Numbered from the stretch's first letter, positions 34,559 to 43,544 are shown. The stretch: DNA of 64,000 bases from Clostridiales bacterium (GCA_015069465.1 SVIO01000008.1:1-64000), one strand, 5' to 3'. Notes: generated from the letters alone by a model not told the origin. Numbers and translations are program-made.

Positions 34559-36240
34559 TACATTTCTTCCACTGTTTCAATGCCTAAAAGGGTTAATGCA
34601 TTAGTTAAAGTAATTTTAACTGCTTTTGTTATTGCCAAACGGAAGTTTCTTGTATTATCATCTTCCACTGCAATTTTGCAGTCTATATAGAACTTGTTAA
34701 AGGCTGTTGCAAGGTCAAGTGCATATCTTGTCACATATGATGGTTCATACTTCTCGCCTGCGTTTTTAACAACTTCTGGGAACCTTCCAAGATGTGATAT
34801 AACGCCGTATTCAGAAGGGTGCATTTCATTTACACTATATTCGCCTTGCTTAGCGCATTTTACTATAACGCTGTTGCATCTTGCAACGGTATATTGAACG
34901 TATGGACATGTTTCGCCTTCAAAACTCAACACCCTATCGTAACTAAAGGTAATATCTTTAATTTTATTGTTGCAAAGCGCACCGAAAATAACGGCACCTG
35001 TGCCCACGGCACTTGCGACCTTGTCTTTATCCTTTAGGTTTGGATTCTTTTCTTCAATAATAGTTCTTGCCTTTTCGATTGTCTTTGCGATAACATCTTC
35101 AAGGAGAACAACGTTTCCAGAACGAGTGCTCATAGCACCACTTTCTAGGCTAACCATACCATAGGCAACGTGAACCATGTCCTTTGCCCAATCTTTGCCC
35201 ATAAGTTCTAAAACCTTAAAGAATTGCTTGAAGTGTAAGTTTTGTTGGTATGCAACTACGTATAAGCATTTGTCAAAGTTATAAGTGTTCTTTCTGTAAA
35301 CAGCAGCAGCAATATCCCTTGTTGCATAAAGGGTTGAGCCATCTGACTTTAAGATTAAGCATGGTGGCATATTATATTCTTCAAGGTCAACAATAGATGC
35401 CCCATCAGAAATTTTGATAAGCCCCTTTTCATTGAGTTCGTCAACGATAGGTGCCATTTTGTCGTTATAAAAACTTTCGCCTGCATAACTATCGAAGTTA
35501 ACATTTAAAAGTTTGTAAATCTTTTCAACTTCTTCTAGAGTGATTTTCTTAAAGAGTTCGAAAAGTTCATTGCTTTCTTTATCGCCATCTTCAATGAGTT
35601 TAAAATAGCGCCTTGCTTCATCATCCATTTCTGGGTGAATTTTTGCTTCATCGTGATATTTAACGTAAATTCTTGTAAGTTCACTGAGTCTTCCCTTTTC
35701 AACGGCTTCAAAAGAACTCCATTTTTTAAACGCTACGATAAGTTTGCCGAATTGTGTGCCGTAGTCACCTAAGTGGTTAATGCCCACAACTTTATAGCCT
35801 AAAAACCTAAAAATCTTGCAAAGGCTACTGCCGATAACAGTGGTGCTTAAATGCCCAATGTGGAAAGGCTTTGCAATGTTTATTGATGAATAGTCAATAC
35901 AAATAGTTTTATTTTGACCAATATTATTCGAGCCATAATTATCGCCCAAAGATTGCACTTCGGCTAAAACCATTTTAGCATAGCCAACTCTATTTATTTT
36001 GAAGTTGAGATAGCCGTTAACAGCCTTGCACTCGCTGATATATTCATCAGGTGCAAAACTTTGCTCTAAACCTTGTGCTATTATGATAGGTGGACGGCGC
36101 ATAACCTTGCTGAGTTTAAAGCAAGGTAAGGCATAGTCACCCATGTCGTTATTAGGTGGTGTTTCGATAAAAGAGTATAATTCTTCAGTAGAAACGCCTT
36201 CAATATTAAGTTTTTTTGCGATAATAAGTTTATAATCCAT
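34558..36240 (-). CDS. argS: Arginyl-tRNA synthetase
   Basis: 560 aa from ATG 36240, which has GGAGAG 6 bp upstream; a further 17 codons upstream lack an SD and overlap the promoter. Class I enzyme: N-terminal Add-1 domain, HIGH motif at 127-130 in KPFHIGHLST, and MSTRSGNVV in place of a canonical KMSKS, as is normal for ArgRS. The DALR anticodon-binding domain is C-terminal. Coupled to the HAD gene. Divergent from ychF, with both promoters in the 36241-36365 gap. Confidence 0.96.
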   Translation of the reverse strand: MDYKLIIAKKLNIEGVSTEELYSFIETPPNNDMGDYALPCFKLSKVMRRPPIIIAQGLEQSFAPDEYISECKAVNGYLNFKINRVGYAKMVLAEVQSLGDNYGSNNIGQNKTICIDYSSINIAKPFHIGHLSTTVIGSSLCKIFRFLGYKVVGINHLGDYGTQFGKLIVAFKKWSSFEAVEKGRLSELTRIYVKYHDEAKIHPEMDDEARRYFKLIEDGDKESNELFELFKKITLEEVEKIYKLLNVNFDSYAGESFYNDKMAPIVDELNEKGLIKISDGASIVDLEEYNMPPCLILKSDGSTLYATRDIAAAVYRKNTYNFDKCLYVVAYQQNLHFKQFFKVLELMGKDWAKDMVHVAYGMVSLESGAMSTRSGNVVLLEDVIAKTIEKARTIIEEKNPNLKDKDKVASAVGTGAVIFGALCNNKIKDITFSYDRVLSFEGETCPYVQYTVARCNSVIVKCAKQGEYSVNEMHPSEYGVISHLGRFPEVVKNAGEKYEPSYVTRYALDLATAFNKFYIDCKIAVEDDNTRNFRLAITKAVKITLTNALTLLGIETVEEM

Positions 36241-36262
36241 AATACTCTCCGTAAGCGATATA

Positions 36263-36291
36263 ATAATAACATATAATTTACAAAAAAGCAA
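36263..36291 (-). promoter_or_regulatory. Promoter of argS
   Basis: TTGCTT (36286-36291), 17-bp spacer, TATTAT (36263-36268) on the minus strand, 22 bp before the argS start. Confidence 0.6.
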
Positions 36292-36300
36292 GATAAAAAC

Positions 36301-36329
36301 TTGAAATTTTATTTAATTTAGATTATAAT
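36301..36329 (+). promoter_or_regulatory. Promoter of ychF
   Basis: TTGAAA (36301-36306), 17-bp spacer, TATAAT (36324-36329). The start point near 36336 lies after an upstream ATG at 36333, which supports ATG 36366 as the ychF start. Confidence 0.85.
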
Positions 36330-36365
36330 TAAATGGTTAAGATTTATCAAATTGGAGAAACAAAT

Positions 36366-37463
36366 ATGAAACTAGGTGTTGTTGGACTTCCTAATGTAGG
36401 AAAATCAACTTTATTTAATGCAATCACTCACGCAGGTGCTGAGTGTGCAAACTACCCTTTCTGCACGATAGAGCCAAACGTTGGAATAGTTGCCGTGCCT
36501 GATGAAAGATTAAATGTTTTAGGTAAACTTTATAACACTAAAAAGATTACCCCTGCCGTTATTGAATTCGTTGATATTGCAGGGCTTGTTAAGGGTGCAA
36601 GCAAAGGCGAAGGACTTGGAAATAAGTTCCTTGCAAATATTCGTGAAACTGATGCTATCGTGCATGTGGTTAGGTGTTTTGAAGATTCTAATATCACCCA
36701 TGTAGACGACAGCATAGACCCACTTAGAGATATTGAAACAATAAATTTAGAACTTGTTTTTGCCGACCTTGAAAGTGTTAAAAAGCGTTTGGATAAAGCA
36801 CAAAGCATGGTAAAAACAGGCGACAAAAAATACAAGATTGAAGCAGAGTTTTTGGAAAGACTTTATAAACATTTAGAAGACTTAAAGCCAGCAAGAACTT
36901 TAGAAGTTAATGATGAAGAAAAGGAATACTTAAAATCTTTGTTTTTGATAACTGCAAAGCCTGTTATCTATACTGCTAACATCAGCGAAAAAGATATGGG
37001 CAAAGATGAAAGTGAACTTCCACTTGTTCAAAAGGTTATCGAGTTCGCTAAAGGTGAAAACTCTGAATATATGGTCATATCTGCTAAAACAGAAGAAGAA
37101 CTTTCTATGTTAGAGCCTGATGAACAACAAATATTCTTAGAAGAATTGGGACTAAAGGAAAGTGGTCTTGATAGGCTTGTTAAAACATCTTATCGCCTTT
37201 TAGGACTAATTAGTTATCTAACTGCTGGCGAAAAGGAAGTTAGAGCGTGGACTATTGAAAAAGGCACTAAGGCCCCACAAGCAGCAGGCAAAATTCACTC
37301 TGACTTTGAAAAAGGCTTTATCCGTGCTGAAATTGTGGACTATGATATCTTGGTTGAACTTGGCAGTTTCAATAGTGCCAAAGAAAAAGGTAAAGTTCGC
37401 TCTGAAGGTAAAGGATATGTAATGCAAGACAGCGATGTTGTATTATTTAGATTTAACGTGTAA
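36366..37463 (+). CDS. ychF: Redox-regulated ATPase YchF (Obg-like)
   Basis: 365 aa from ATG 36366 (GGAG 8 bp upstream). P-loop protein of the Obg family that prefers ATP: GLPNVGKST (G1), DIAGLVKGAS (G3), and a changed G4 (NISE), as in other YchF. A coiled-coil insert lies around 125-175, and the C-terminal TGS domain carries RAWTIEKGTKAPQAAGKIHSDF, here quoted in part as GTKAPQAAGKIHSD. It binds ribosomes and is linked to stress adaptation. Alone on the plus strand, with its own promoter and terminator. Confidence 0.96.
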   Translation: MKLGVVGLPNVGKSTLFNAITHAGAECANYPFCTIEPNVGIVAVPDERLNVLGKLYNTKKITPAVIEFVDIAGLVKGASKGEGLGNKFLANIRETDAIVHVVRCFEDSNITHVDDSIDPLRDIETINLELVFADLESVKKRLDKAQSMVKTGDKKYKIEAEFLERLYKHLEDLKPARTLEVNDEEKEYLKSLFLITAKPVIYTANISEKDMGKDESELPLVQKVIEFAKGENSEYMVISAKTEEELSMLEPDEQQIFLEELGLKESGLDRLVKTSYRLLGLISYLTAGEKEVRAWTIEKGTKAPQAAGKIHSDFEKGFIRAEIVDYDILVELGSFNSAKEKGKVRSEGKGYVMQDSDVVLFRFNV

Positions 37464-37480
37464 TGCTTTATAAAAATTAA

Positions 37481-37506
37481 AAACGGATAGAAACTTCTAT
37501 CCGTTT
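37481..37506. terminator. Bidirectional terminator of ychF and lipoprotein gene
   Basis: Arms aaacggatagaa/ttctatccgttt with a 2-nt loop and T6 following on the plus strand; A-rich on the other side, so it also serves the convergent gene. Confidence 0.85.
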
Positions 37507-37518
37507 TTTGTTTATTTT

Positions 37519-38328
37519 TTATTCTTGACTGCCTGCACCACTTGGCTTATCCCATTCATCAGGGAAAGGAAAAACGTTGCCACCCCAACCACTATCTTGA
37601 TTAGGTTTATACCCCCACTCAACAGTGCAATTAGACTCGTTCCAATTATTATCCCAACCACTTGGCTTAGTTTCAATCTCGCAATAAATTGTAAGGTTAA
37701 AACAAAAATAAAATGCCCTATACCCTATTGCCACAATGCTTTTTGGAATATACACACTTGTAAGAGATGTGCAATTATATAAGGCGTAAGAACCTATGCT
37801 TGTTACAGGCTTATTTTCATATGTGCTAGGAATAATAAGTTTAGAATCGCTACCCAAATATCCTGTTACCGAATATTCAGTTTGTTGTTCGTTTAGGCTA
37901 AATACAAGCCCTTCTGCAGGTGCTATTTCAAGTTGACCATATTCATTGCCACATATATCGCATATAGCCCTATTTGTGGTTGTTGCAGTTCCACCACTAT
38001 GCTCTTCTTCGCCCAACTTGTCCCCACAAATACACTCATACCAGTGGTAATTTTCATCATGTTTTAATGTGGTATGTTCGTGACTCTTTAACTCTCCATA
38101 TGGCGTTTCACACACCGAGCAATTTGCAAGTTTAGTGCAAGTGGCTGTGCCACCACTATGCCCTTCTTCACTAATTTTATCCCCACAACTACACTCGTAC
38201 CAATGATTTGATATATTATGCTTTAATGTATCATAACTATGCTTATGTTCTGGCTCAGCACAAGCCGATATACCAAAAGCACATAAAAGCATCAGTATTA
38301 TTAAAAATGATACTAGCAGTTTTTTCAT
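37519..38328 (-). CDS. Surface lipoprotein with duplicated His/Cys repeat and a leucine-rich-repeat segment
   Basis: 269 aa. Signal peptide of about 22 residues with lipobox ISAC (Cys23). Two tandem repeats of about 50 residues (about 29-80 and 83-133) share HWYECxCGDK, EExHSGGTAT and CxxCxxxYGxL; the His and Cys spacing suggests metal binding or a small disulfide fold. Residues 140-235 hold a BspA-like LRR_5 repeat (YENKPVTSIGSYALYNCTSLTSVYIP, quoted here as SIGSYALYNC and TSLTSVYIP). The tail is Gly/Pro/Trp-rich. Such proteins are anchored outside the cell and often expand in gut Clostridia. The ligand is unknown. Confidence 0.8.
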   Translation of the reverse strand: MKKLLVSFLIILMLLCAFGISACAEPEHKHSYDTLKHNISNHWYECSCGDKISEEGHSGGTATCTKLANCSVCETPYGELKSHEHTTLKHDENYHWYECICGDKLGEEEHSGGTATTTNRAICDICGNEYGQLEIAPAEGLVFSLNEQQTEYSVTGYLGSDSKLIIPSTYENKPVTSIGSYALYNCTSLTSVYIPKSIVAIGYRAFYFCFNLTIYCEIETKPSGWDNNWNESNCTVEWGYKPNQDSGWGGNVFPFPDEWDKPSGAGSQE

Positions 38329-38357
38329 AAACTTTTTTCCTTTTATTTTGTAATTAT

Positions 38358-38386
38358 ATTATAGCATTTATTCGCAAAAAAAACAA
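38358..38386 (-). promoter_or_regulatory. Promoter of the lipoprotein gene
   Basis: TTGTTT (38381-38386), 17-bp spacer, TATAAT (38358-38363) on the minus strand. Confidence 0.75.
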
Positions 38387-38402
38387 GTGTATATAAATAT
38401 AA

Positions 38403-38429
38403 AAAAAGCGACCGAGTTGGTCGCTTTTT
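38403..38429 (-). terminator. Terminator of glnS-ppiB
   Basis: Stem aaaaagcgacc/ggtcgcttttt with a 5-nt loop directly after the ppiB stop; T-rich on both strands. Confidence 0.85.
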
Positions 38430-38439
38430 TCCTTTTTTA

Positions 38440-38949
38440 TTATTCTTCAACCATATAAACTTTTTTCATTACAACAGGCTCTACAGGAACATCGTCATAA
38501 TATCCCCAACTCGTTGTTTTAACGCATGCGATGTCAAGAACTGCTTGCATACTTTCTTCATCGCACACCTTACCAAACGCTGCATATTGAGCATCGAGAT
38601 ATGCTTGGTCATCAGCGCAAATAAAGAATTGTGATGATGCTGAGTCTGGAACCATTGTTCTTGCCATAGATATAACGCCTGGAGCGTGATGAAGGTCGTT
38701 TTTAACGCCGTTCATAGCAAACTCGCCCTTGATTGTTCTTGGGGCTTTCTTTTCTTTTAAGCCGTTGTCATATATAAAGCCACCACCTTGAATCATAAAG
38801 CCTTCAATTACTCTATGAAAGCATAATCCGTCATAAAAACCACTCTTTACAAGGTCAATAAAGTTATCAACCGTGATAGGTGCGTGTTCTGGACAAAGTT
38901 CTAAATTGATTTTTTTGCCGTCAGCAAATTCTATACATACTTTTTTCAT
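38440..38949 (-). CDS. ppiB: Cyclophilin-type peptidyl-prolyl isomerase
   Basis: 169 aa cytosolic cyclophilin. It catalyses cis-trans isomerisation of Xaa-Pro bonds. Signatures: FHRVIEGFMIQGG with the catalytic Arg, GVISMART, SQFFICADDQAYLDAQYAAFGKV (quoted in part: SQFFIC). A C-terminal extension VEPVVMKKVYMVEE is usual in small Clostridia forms. No signal peptide. It follows glnS by 12 bp in one operon. Confidence 0.94.
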   Translation of the reverse strand: MKKVCIEFADGKKINLELCPEHAPITVDNFIDLVKSGFYDGLCFHRVIEGFMIQGGGFIYDNGLKEKKAPRTIKGEFAMNGVKNDLHHAPGVISMARTMVPDSASSQFFICADDQAYLDAQYAAFGKVCDEESMQAVLDIACVKTTSWGYYDDVPVEPVVMKKVYMVEE

Positions 38950-38961
38950 GTTTTTTCACCA

Positions 38962-40599
38962 TTATTTTTTAACATTAAAGTTGTCTTTAAGTGACACGAT
39001 TTCGCTTAAAACTTCCTTGCCCTTTACATCAAGGCGCTTAAAGTAGCCCGTACGAATAAGTTGATAGCAAGCATCTTTATCATTTTCATAAACATAAGGC
39101 TCAACCTTGCCGTTAAATATCTTAATGCTTTCAGTGTTCATTCTTTCAGAGAAGTCTTGACCTGCGTATTCTTCATCTTTAAGTAAATGTCCGTATTGGC
39201 GAATTTCCGTGTCAACACAAGTATCTGCATTTACCCATTGGATAACGCCCTTACATTTAATTCCAGATGTGTCGCTTCCACTCTTGCTTTCTGGGAAGTA
39301 GGTGCAAAGAATTTCTTTAACTTCGCCATTGTCATCAAGGACAACGTCATCGCATTTAACGATGTATGCGCCCTTAAGTCTAACGTAACCGTCCTTTTTC
39401 AACCTGAAATATTTTGGTGGTGGGTCGAGTGAAAAGTCATCTGCATCGATATATAAATTCTTAGAGAATTCAATTTCACGAGTGCGCTTAATTTCTTCGT
39501 TAGGGTTAATTTCAAACTCAGCCATTTCGCTCTTGCCATCTGGGTAGTTTGTGATAGTGAGTTTAACAGGTCTTAAAACAGCCATAGCACGCTCTGCATG
39601 GATATTTAGATATTCTCTTATGCAGGCCTCTAAATAACTGATTTGAACTTCAGAGTTAGCCTTGCTAACGCCAATCCTTGCACAGAAGTCTTTTAATGCT
39701 TCGGCAGGGATACCCCTGTTTCTAAGCCCTGTTAGTGTTGGCATTCTTGGGTCGTCCCAACCATCAACCGAGCCATCTTCTACGAGTTTTTTAAGGTAAC
39801 GCTTACTCATAACGAGGTTTGTTATGTTAAGCCTTGCAAACTCAATTTGTCTTGGCTTTGGATTAAAGCCGAGTTCAATTCCCACCCAGTCATAAAGTGG
39901 ACGGTGGTCTTCAAACTCTAAAGTACAAAGTGAGTGAGTTACGCCTTGCATATAGTCGCAGATAGGGTGCGCATAGTCATACATAGGATAAATGCACCAC
40001 TTATCACCTGTTCTGTGGTGAGTTTGGCGAAGTATTCTATAGATAACAGGGTCACGCATGTTGATGTTTGGTGATGCCATGTCAATTTTAGCCCTTAAAC
40101 ACTTTTCGCCGTCAGCAAACTTGCCGTTTCTCATATCTTCAAAAAGTTGAAGGTTTTCTTGGACACTTCTATTTCTATATGGGCTTTCCTTTCCTGCTTC
40201 TGTTAAAGTTCCACGATTTTTGCTTATTTCTTCAGGAGTCATGTCACAAACAAAGGCTTTGCCCTTTTTTATAAGTTCAACTGCAAAGTTATAAATTTGC
40301 TCAAAATAGTCTGATGCATAATTTTCTTTATCCCACTCAAAGCCAAGCCACTTAATGTCGGCTTTTATAGCATCAACGAACTCGGTTTTTTCTTTAGAAG
40401 GGTTTGTGTCATCAAAAAATAGATTGCACTTGCCATTATATTTTTGTTTCATGCCAAAGTTGATGCAAAGGCTCTTTGCGTGGCCTATATGCAAATATCC
40501 GTTTGGTTCTGGTGGAAAACGAGTGTAAACGCTGTTTACCTTGCCAGATTCTAATTCTTCGTTAATAATTTGTTCAATAAAGTTAGTTGCTTCTACCAT
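38962..40599 (-). CDS. glnS: Glutaminyl-tRNA synthetase
   Basis: 545 aa, class I. The GlnRS-specific PPEPNGYLHIGHAKS places HIGH at 37-40, and VMSKRYL replaces KMSKS. The discriminating context (FPPEPNGYLHIGH, YDYAHPICDYMQGVTHSL) is GlnRS rather than GluRS. C-terminal beta-barrel anticodon domains start near residue 340. Many Bacillota lack GlnRS and form Gln-tRNA by GatCAB amidation, so direct charging is a lineage-informative trait. AAGGTG precedes ATG 40599. Confidence 0.95.
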   Translation of the reverse strand: MVEATNFIEQIINEELESGKVNSVYTRFPPEPNGYLHIGHAKSLCINFGMKQKYNGKCNLFFDDTNPSKEKTEFVDAIKADIKWLGFEWDKENYASDYFEQIYNFAVELIKKGKAFVCDMTPEEISKNRGTLTEAGKESPYRNRSVQENLQLFEDMRNGKFADGEKCLRAKIDMASPNINMRDPVIYRILRQTHHRTGDKWCIYPMYDYAHPICDYMQGVTHSLCTLEFEDHRPLYDWVGIELGFNPKPRQIEFARLNITNLVMSKRYLKKLVEDGSVDGWDDPRMPTLTGLRNRGIPAEALKDFCARIGVSKANSEVQISYLEACIREYLNIHAERAMAVLRPVKLTITNYPDGKSEMAEFEINPNEEIKRTREIEFSKNLYIDADDFSLDPPPKYFRLKKDGYVRLKGAYIVKCDDVVLDDNGEVKEILCTYFPESKSGSDTSGIKCKGVIQWVNADTCVDTEIRQYGHLLKDEEYAGQDFSERMNTESIKIFNGKVEPYVYENDKDACYQLIRTGYFKRLDVKGKEVLSEIVSLKDNFNVKK

Positions 40600-40678
40600 A
40601 GTAATGCACCTTTTAATTCAATATATGAATAAGTATAGCACAAATTATAAAAATAAAAAAGCAAAACGAGCAGTTTGC

Positions 40679-40707
40679 TTGACTAAATTTTATATATAAT
40701 GTAAAAT
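40679..40707 (+). promoter_or_regulatory. Promoter of glyS
   Basis: TTGACT (40679-40684), 17-bp spacer, TAAAAT (40702-40707). The leader to ATG 40744 is only about 30 nt, too short for a T-box. Confidence 0.8.
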
Positions 40708-40743
40708 AATTTATGAATTTTAATTATACAAGAGGTTTTTGGT

Positions 40744-42153
40744 ATGGAAAATATTAAAAGTAGTGCCACAATGGATAAAATCGTTAACCTTTGCAAGAAC
40801 AGAGGCTTTATTTTCCCTGGTAGTGAAATATATGGTGGTCTTGCAAACACTTGGGATTACGGTCCACTCGGCGTTGAACTTAAAAACAATATCAAGCGTG
40901 CTTGGTGGCAAAAGTTTGTTACAGAAAATAAACTTAACGTTGGCTTAGACGCTGCAATTCTTATGAACCCACAAACTTGGGTTGCATCAGGTCACCTTGC
41001 TGGCTTTTCAGACCCACTTATGGACTGCAGAGAATGTCACGAAAGATTTAGGGCTGATAAACTTATTGAAGATTGGGCAAACGAAAACAACTATACTTTA
41101 CCTAAGCCAATCGATGCTTTTTCTCATCAAGAAATGCGTGCGTTCGTTGATGAACACAATATCCCTTGTCCTACTTGTGGAAAACATAACTTTACTGATA
41201 TCCGTCAGTTCAACCTTATGTTCAAAACCTTCCAAGGCGTAACAGAAGATGCTAAAAACACAGTTTATCTTCGCCCTGAAACTGCACAAGGTATTTTCAC
41301 TAACTTTGTTAACGTTCAAAGAACAACAAGAAAGAAAATGCCTTTCGGTATCGCTCAAATAGGTAAATCTTTTAGAAACGAAATTACACCAGGCAACTTT
41401 ATTTTCCGTGTTCGTGAATTCGAACAAATGGAATTAGAATTTTTCTGTAAACCAGGAACTGATTTAGAGTGGTTTAGTTATTGGCGTTCTTTCTGCCACA
41501 ACTGGTTATTGTCACTCGGTATTAAAGATGAAAGATTAAGACTCCGTGACCACGCTAAAGAAGAACTTTGTTTCTATTCAAAAGCAACAACTGACTTTGA
41601 GTTCTTATTCCCATTTGGTTGGGGCGAACTTTGGGGTGTTGCAGATAGAACTGACTATGACCTTACTCAACATCAAAACACTTCTAAGAAAGACCTTTCT
41701 TACTTTGACCAAGAAACAGGCGAAAGATATATCCCTTATGTTGTTGAACCAAGTCTTGGCGTTGAAAGAACTGTGCTTGCAATTCTATGCAATGCTTATG
41801 ATGAAGAAGTTGTTGATAGCGAAAAGAACGATGTTAGAACAGTTCTTAGACTTCACCCAACCTTAGCACCATTTAAGGCTGCAATATTGCCACTTTCTAA
41901 AAAACTTTCAGAAAAGGCTGATGAAATTTATAGCGAACTCATTAAGTCTTTCCCTGTTGATTATGATGAATCTGGTTCAATCGGCAAGCGTTATCGCCGT
42001 CAAGATGAAATCGGAACGCCACTTTGCATTACTATCGACTTTGACACACTTGAAGATGGTGCTGTTACAGTTCGTGATAGAGATACTATGGAGCAAGTTA
42101 GAATTCCTATCGATAGCTTAAAAGATTATATTGCTAACTCTATCAAATTCTAA
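40744..42153 (+). CDS. glyS: Glycyl-tRNA synthetase (dimeric alpha2 type)
   Basis: 469 aa, single-chain class II enzyme (eukaryote/archaea-like GlyQS type). Motif features: [18 protein letters not shown] near the N-terminus, [21 protein letters not shown] for motif 2 (quoted in part: FRNEITPG), and [16 protein letters not shown] for motif 3 (quoted: PSLGVERT). C-terminal anticodon-binding domain with [11 protein letters not shown] and [20 protein letters not shown] lies 8 bp upstream. Monocistronic with its own promoter and terminator. Confidence 0.96.
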   Translation: MENIKSSATMDKIVNLCKNRGFIFPGSEIYGGLANTWDYGPLGVELKNNIKRAWWQKFVTENKLNVGLDAAILMNPQTWVASGHLAGFSDPLMDCRECHERFRADKLIEDWANENNYTLPKPIDAFSHQEMRAFVDEHNIPCPTCGKHNFTDIRQFNLMFKTFQGVTEDAKNTVYLRPETAQGIFTNFVNVQRTTRKKMPFGIAQIGKSFRNEITPGNFIFRVREFEQMELEFFCKPGTDLEWFSYWRSFCHNWLLSLGIKDERLRLRDHAKEELCFYSKATTDFEFLFPFGWGELWGVADRTDYDLTQHQNTSKKDLSYFDQETGERYIPYVVEPSLGVERTVLAILCNAYDEEVVDSEKNDVRTVLRLHPTLAPFKAAILPLSKKLSEKADEIYSELIKSFPVDYDESGSIGKRYRRQDEIGTPLCITIDFDTLEDGAVTVRDRDTMEQVRIPIDSLKDYIANSIKF

Positions 42154-42177
42154 TTTGATAAAACTAATAATCGATAA

Positions 42178-42215
42178 AAAGCACTCGGCAAAAAAAATGC
42201 TGAGTGCTTTAATTT
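42178..42215 (+). terminator. Terminator of glyS
   Basis: Stem aaagcactcggca/tgctgagtgcttt (one G-U pair) with an A-rich 7-nt loop, followed by AATTTTTTT. Confidence 0.85.
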
Positions 42216-42230
42216 TTTTAAAAACTTATA

Positions 42231-42259
42231 TTGACAAAATTTGGTTTATATAATAAAAT
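42231..42259 (+). promoter_or_regulatory. Promoter of rubrerythrin gene
   Basis: Perfect TTGACA (42231-42236), 17-bp spacer, TAAAAT (42254-42259). Confidence 0.85.
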
Positions 42260-42291
42260 AATTGTATAAACTATTAAAGAGGTGAATAATT

Positions 42292-42828
42292 ATGAACTTA
42301 AAAGGAACTAAAACTGAAAAGAACTTGATGGAAGCTTTTGCTGGTGAAAGCCAAGCAAGAAATAAATATACTTACTATGCTTCTAAAGCAAAAAAAGAAG
42401 GCTATGAACAAATTGCAGCATTTTTCTTAGAAACTGCTGATAACGAAAAAGAACACGCTAAAATTTGGTTCAAACTCTTACACGATGGCATCGGCTCTAC
42501 AATCGACAACTTAAAAGATGCTGCTGCTGGCGAAAATGGTGAATGGACTGATATGTATGCTCGTATGGCAAGAGAGGCTTTAGAAGAAGGCTTTGACGAT
42601 ATTGCAAGATTATTCTCTGGCGTTGCTGCTATTGAAAAAGAACACGAAGAAAGATATCTTGCACTCTTAAAGAATATCGAAGACGGCTCAGTATTTAAGA
42701 AAAACCAAAAAGTTGTTTGGATTTGCAGAAACTGTGGTCATATCATTGACTCAGCAGAAGCACCTAATAAGTGCCCAATCTGTGACCACCCACAAGCATA
42801 TTTCCAACTCAGAGTTATTAATTACTAA
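42292..42828 (+). CDS. rbr: Rubrerythrin
   Basis: 178 aa. Diiron four-helix domain (1-135) with Glu and ExxH ligands ([39 protein letters not shown]) and a C-terminal rubredoxin-like FeS4 domain with CRNCG and CPIC. It reduces hydrogen peroxide in anaerobes, taking electrons from rubredoxin or an oxidoreductase. Its length is slightly below the typical 190 but all ligands are present. Strong promoter and SD (AAAGAGGTG) suggest high expression. Confidence 0.96.
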   Translation: MNLKGTKTEKNLMEAFAGESQARNKYTYYASKAKKEGYEQIAAFFLETADNEKEHAKIWFKLLHDGIGSTIDNLKDAAAGENGEWTDMYARMAREALEEGFDDIARLFSGVAAIEKEHEERYLALLKNIEDGSVFKKNQKVVWICRNCGHIIDSAEAPNKCPICDHPQAYFQLRVINY

Positions 42829-42845
42829 TATTTAAATATAACGAC

Positions 42846-42871
42846 AAAACGCACCTAAGTAGGTGCGTTTT
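42846..42871. terminator. Terminator of rubrerythrin gene
   Basis: Arms aaaacgcaccta/taggtgcgtttt with a 2-nt loop, 18 bp after the rubrerythrin stop. The T-run is short, and it may also serve the convergent gene. Confidence 0.75.
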
Positions 42872-42919
42872 GCTTATGCCTTTTTATAAATTTTAATGCG
42901 TTCTCTTTCGTTTCTTATT

Positions 42920-43213
42920 TTATTTTTCTTCTATCGCTTCTAATTGTTTTTTCAAATAACAGATATGTAAAATTTTATATGAAAGTATAATCTTAAGCGT
43001 GTAATGGTTGATTAAACAGTAAACTGCACCACCACCCCAAAAAACTAATAACCATATGCCATCGCCACCAAATAATATTTCAAACAAAAGCCCCATAAAT
43101 GCACACGATATAGCTAGAAAAATAGTTATAATTCTTGGCAATACGATTAACACATTAAACATTTTTTCGTTTTGTTCAATAACTTTATTTATTTTTTCTT
43201 TTTCTGTAAACAT
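42920..43213 (-). CDS. Small integral membrane protein, 97 aa
   Basis: Starts at ATG 43213 with GGAGG 8 bp upstream. A charged N-terminal helix (KEKINKVIEQNEK) precedes two hydrophobic segments (about 21-45: LIVLPRIITIFLAIS and following; about 50-75: IWLLVFWGGGAVYCLI), and the C-terminus is basic and helical (YLKKQLEAIEEK). Unknown family. It begins 18 nt after the terminator of the structured RNA at 43231-43442, so it is expressed by read-through of that terminator or from a promoter not recognised. Confidence 0.65.
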   Translation of the reverse strand: MFTEKEKINKVIEQNEKMFNVLIVLPRIITIFLAISCAFMGLLFEILFGGDGIWLLVFWGGGAVYCLINHYTLKIILSYKILHICYLKKQLEAIEEK

Positions 43214-43230
43214 AATACTTCCTCCAATAA

Positions 43231-43442
43231 TAAAAAATGCGCCAACCGAAGTCAGCGCATAAAAACACAAACCCCGATTGTCGCTAAACTAATTCTTAAA
43301 TGGTAATAAAGGCATGTGCCTATATTGATTTTAAGTGGAGTTTGTATTTTATCAAATCCAAAAATCAATATAGCAAAAGAACGCATTATTCCTTTAAAAA
43401 GAAAAATACACGCTTTTATTACCGATATTAAATTAGTTTAGC
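43231..43442 (-). ncRNA. Structured non-coding RNA, 6S RNA candidate (about 212 nt)
   Basis: A promoter (43449-43477) places the start at G43442, exactly at the closing stem: 43431-43442 pairs with 43283-43294 over 12 bp. Inside lie a second helix (43412-43423 with 43302-43313), a large asymmetric bulge, a third 12-bp helix (43361-43372 with 43321-43332) and an apical helix (43353-43360 with 43336-43344). The transcript ends in a terminator with a C(UUCG)G loop (43237-43260) and a T6 run. No open frame fits. A rod closed by its own ends with a central bubble is the architecture of 6S RNA (ssrS), which binds housekeeping RNA polymerase. The class is inference. Confidence 0.65.
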
Positions 43443-43448
43443 AAGGTT

Positions 43449-43477
43449 AGTATAACACATTTATAACGAATTATCAA
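43449..43477 (-). promoter_or_regulatory. Promoter of the 6S-like RNA
   Basis: TTGATA (43472-43477), 17-bp spacer, TATACT (43449-43454) on the minus strand. Confidence 0.8.
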
Positions 43478-43544
43478 GGTTTTTATAATATTTATTTAAA
43501 TTTTAATTTTTTATTAAAACACAAAGTATTTTTGCAAAAATAAA

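Noticed and set aside
36333..36365. Upstream ATG for ychF
   Set aside because: It lies at or before the predicted transcription start and lacks an SD, while ATG 36366 has GGAG and matches the family N-terminus.
40708..40743. T-box riboswitch before glyS
   Set aside because: The leader is only about 30 nt, too short for the T-box structure, and no TGGN-containing terminator or antiterminator is present.
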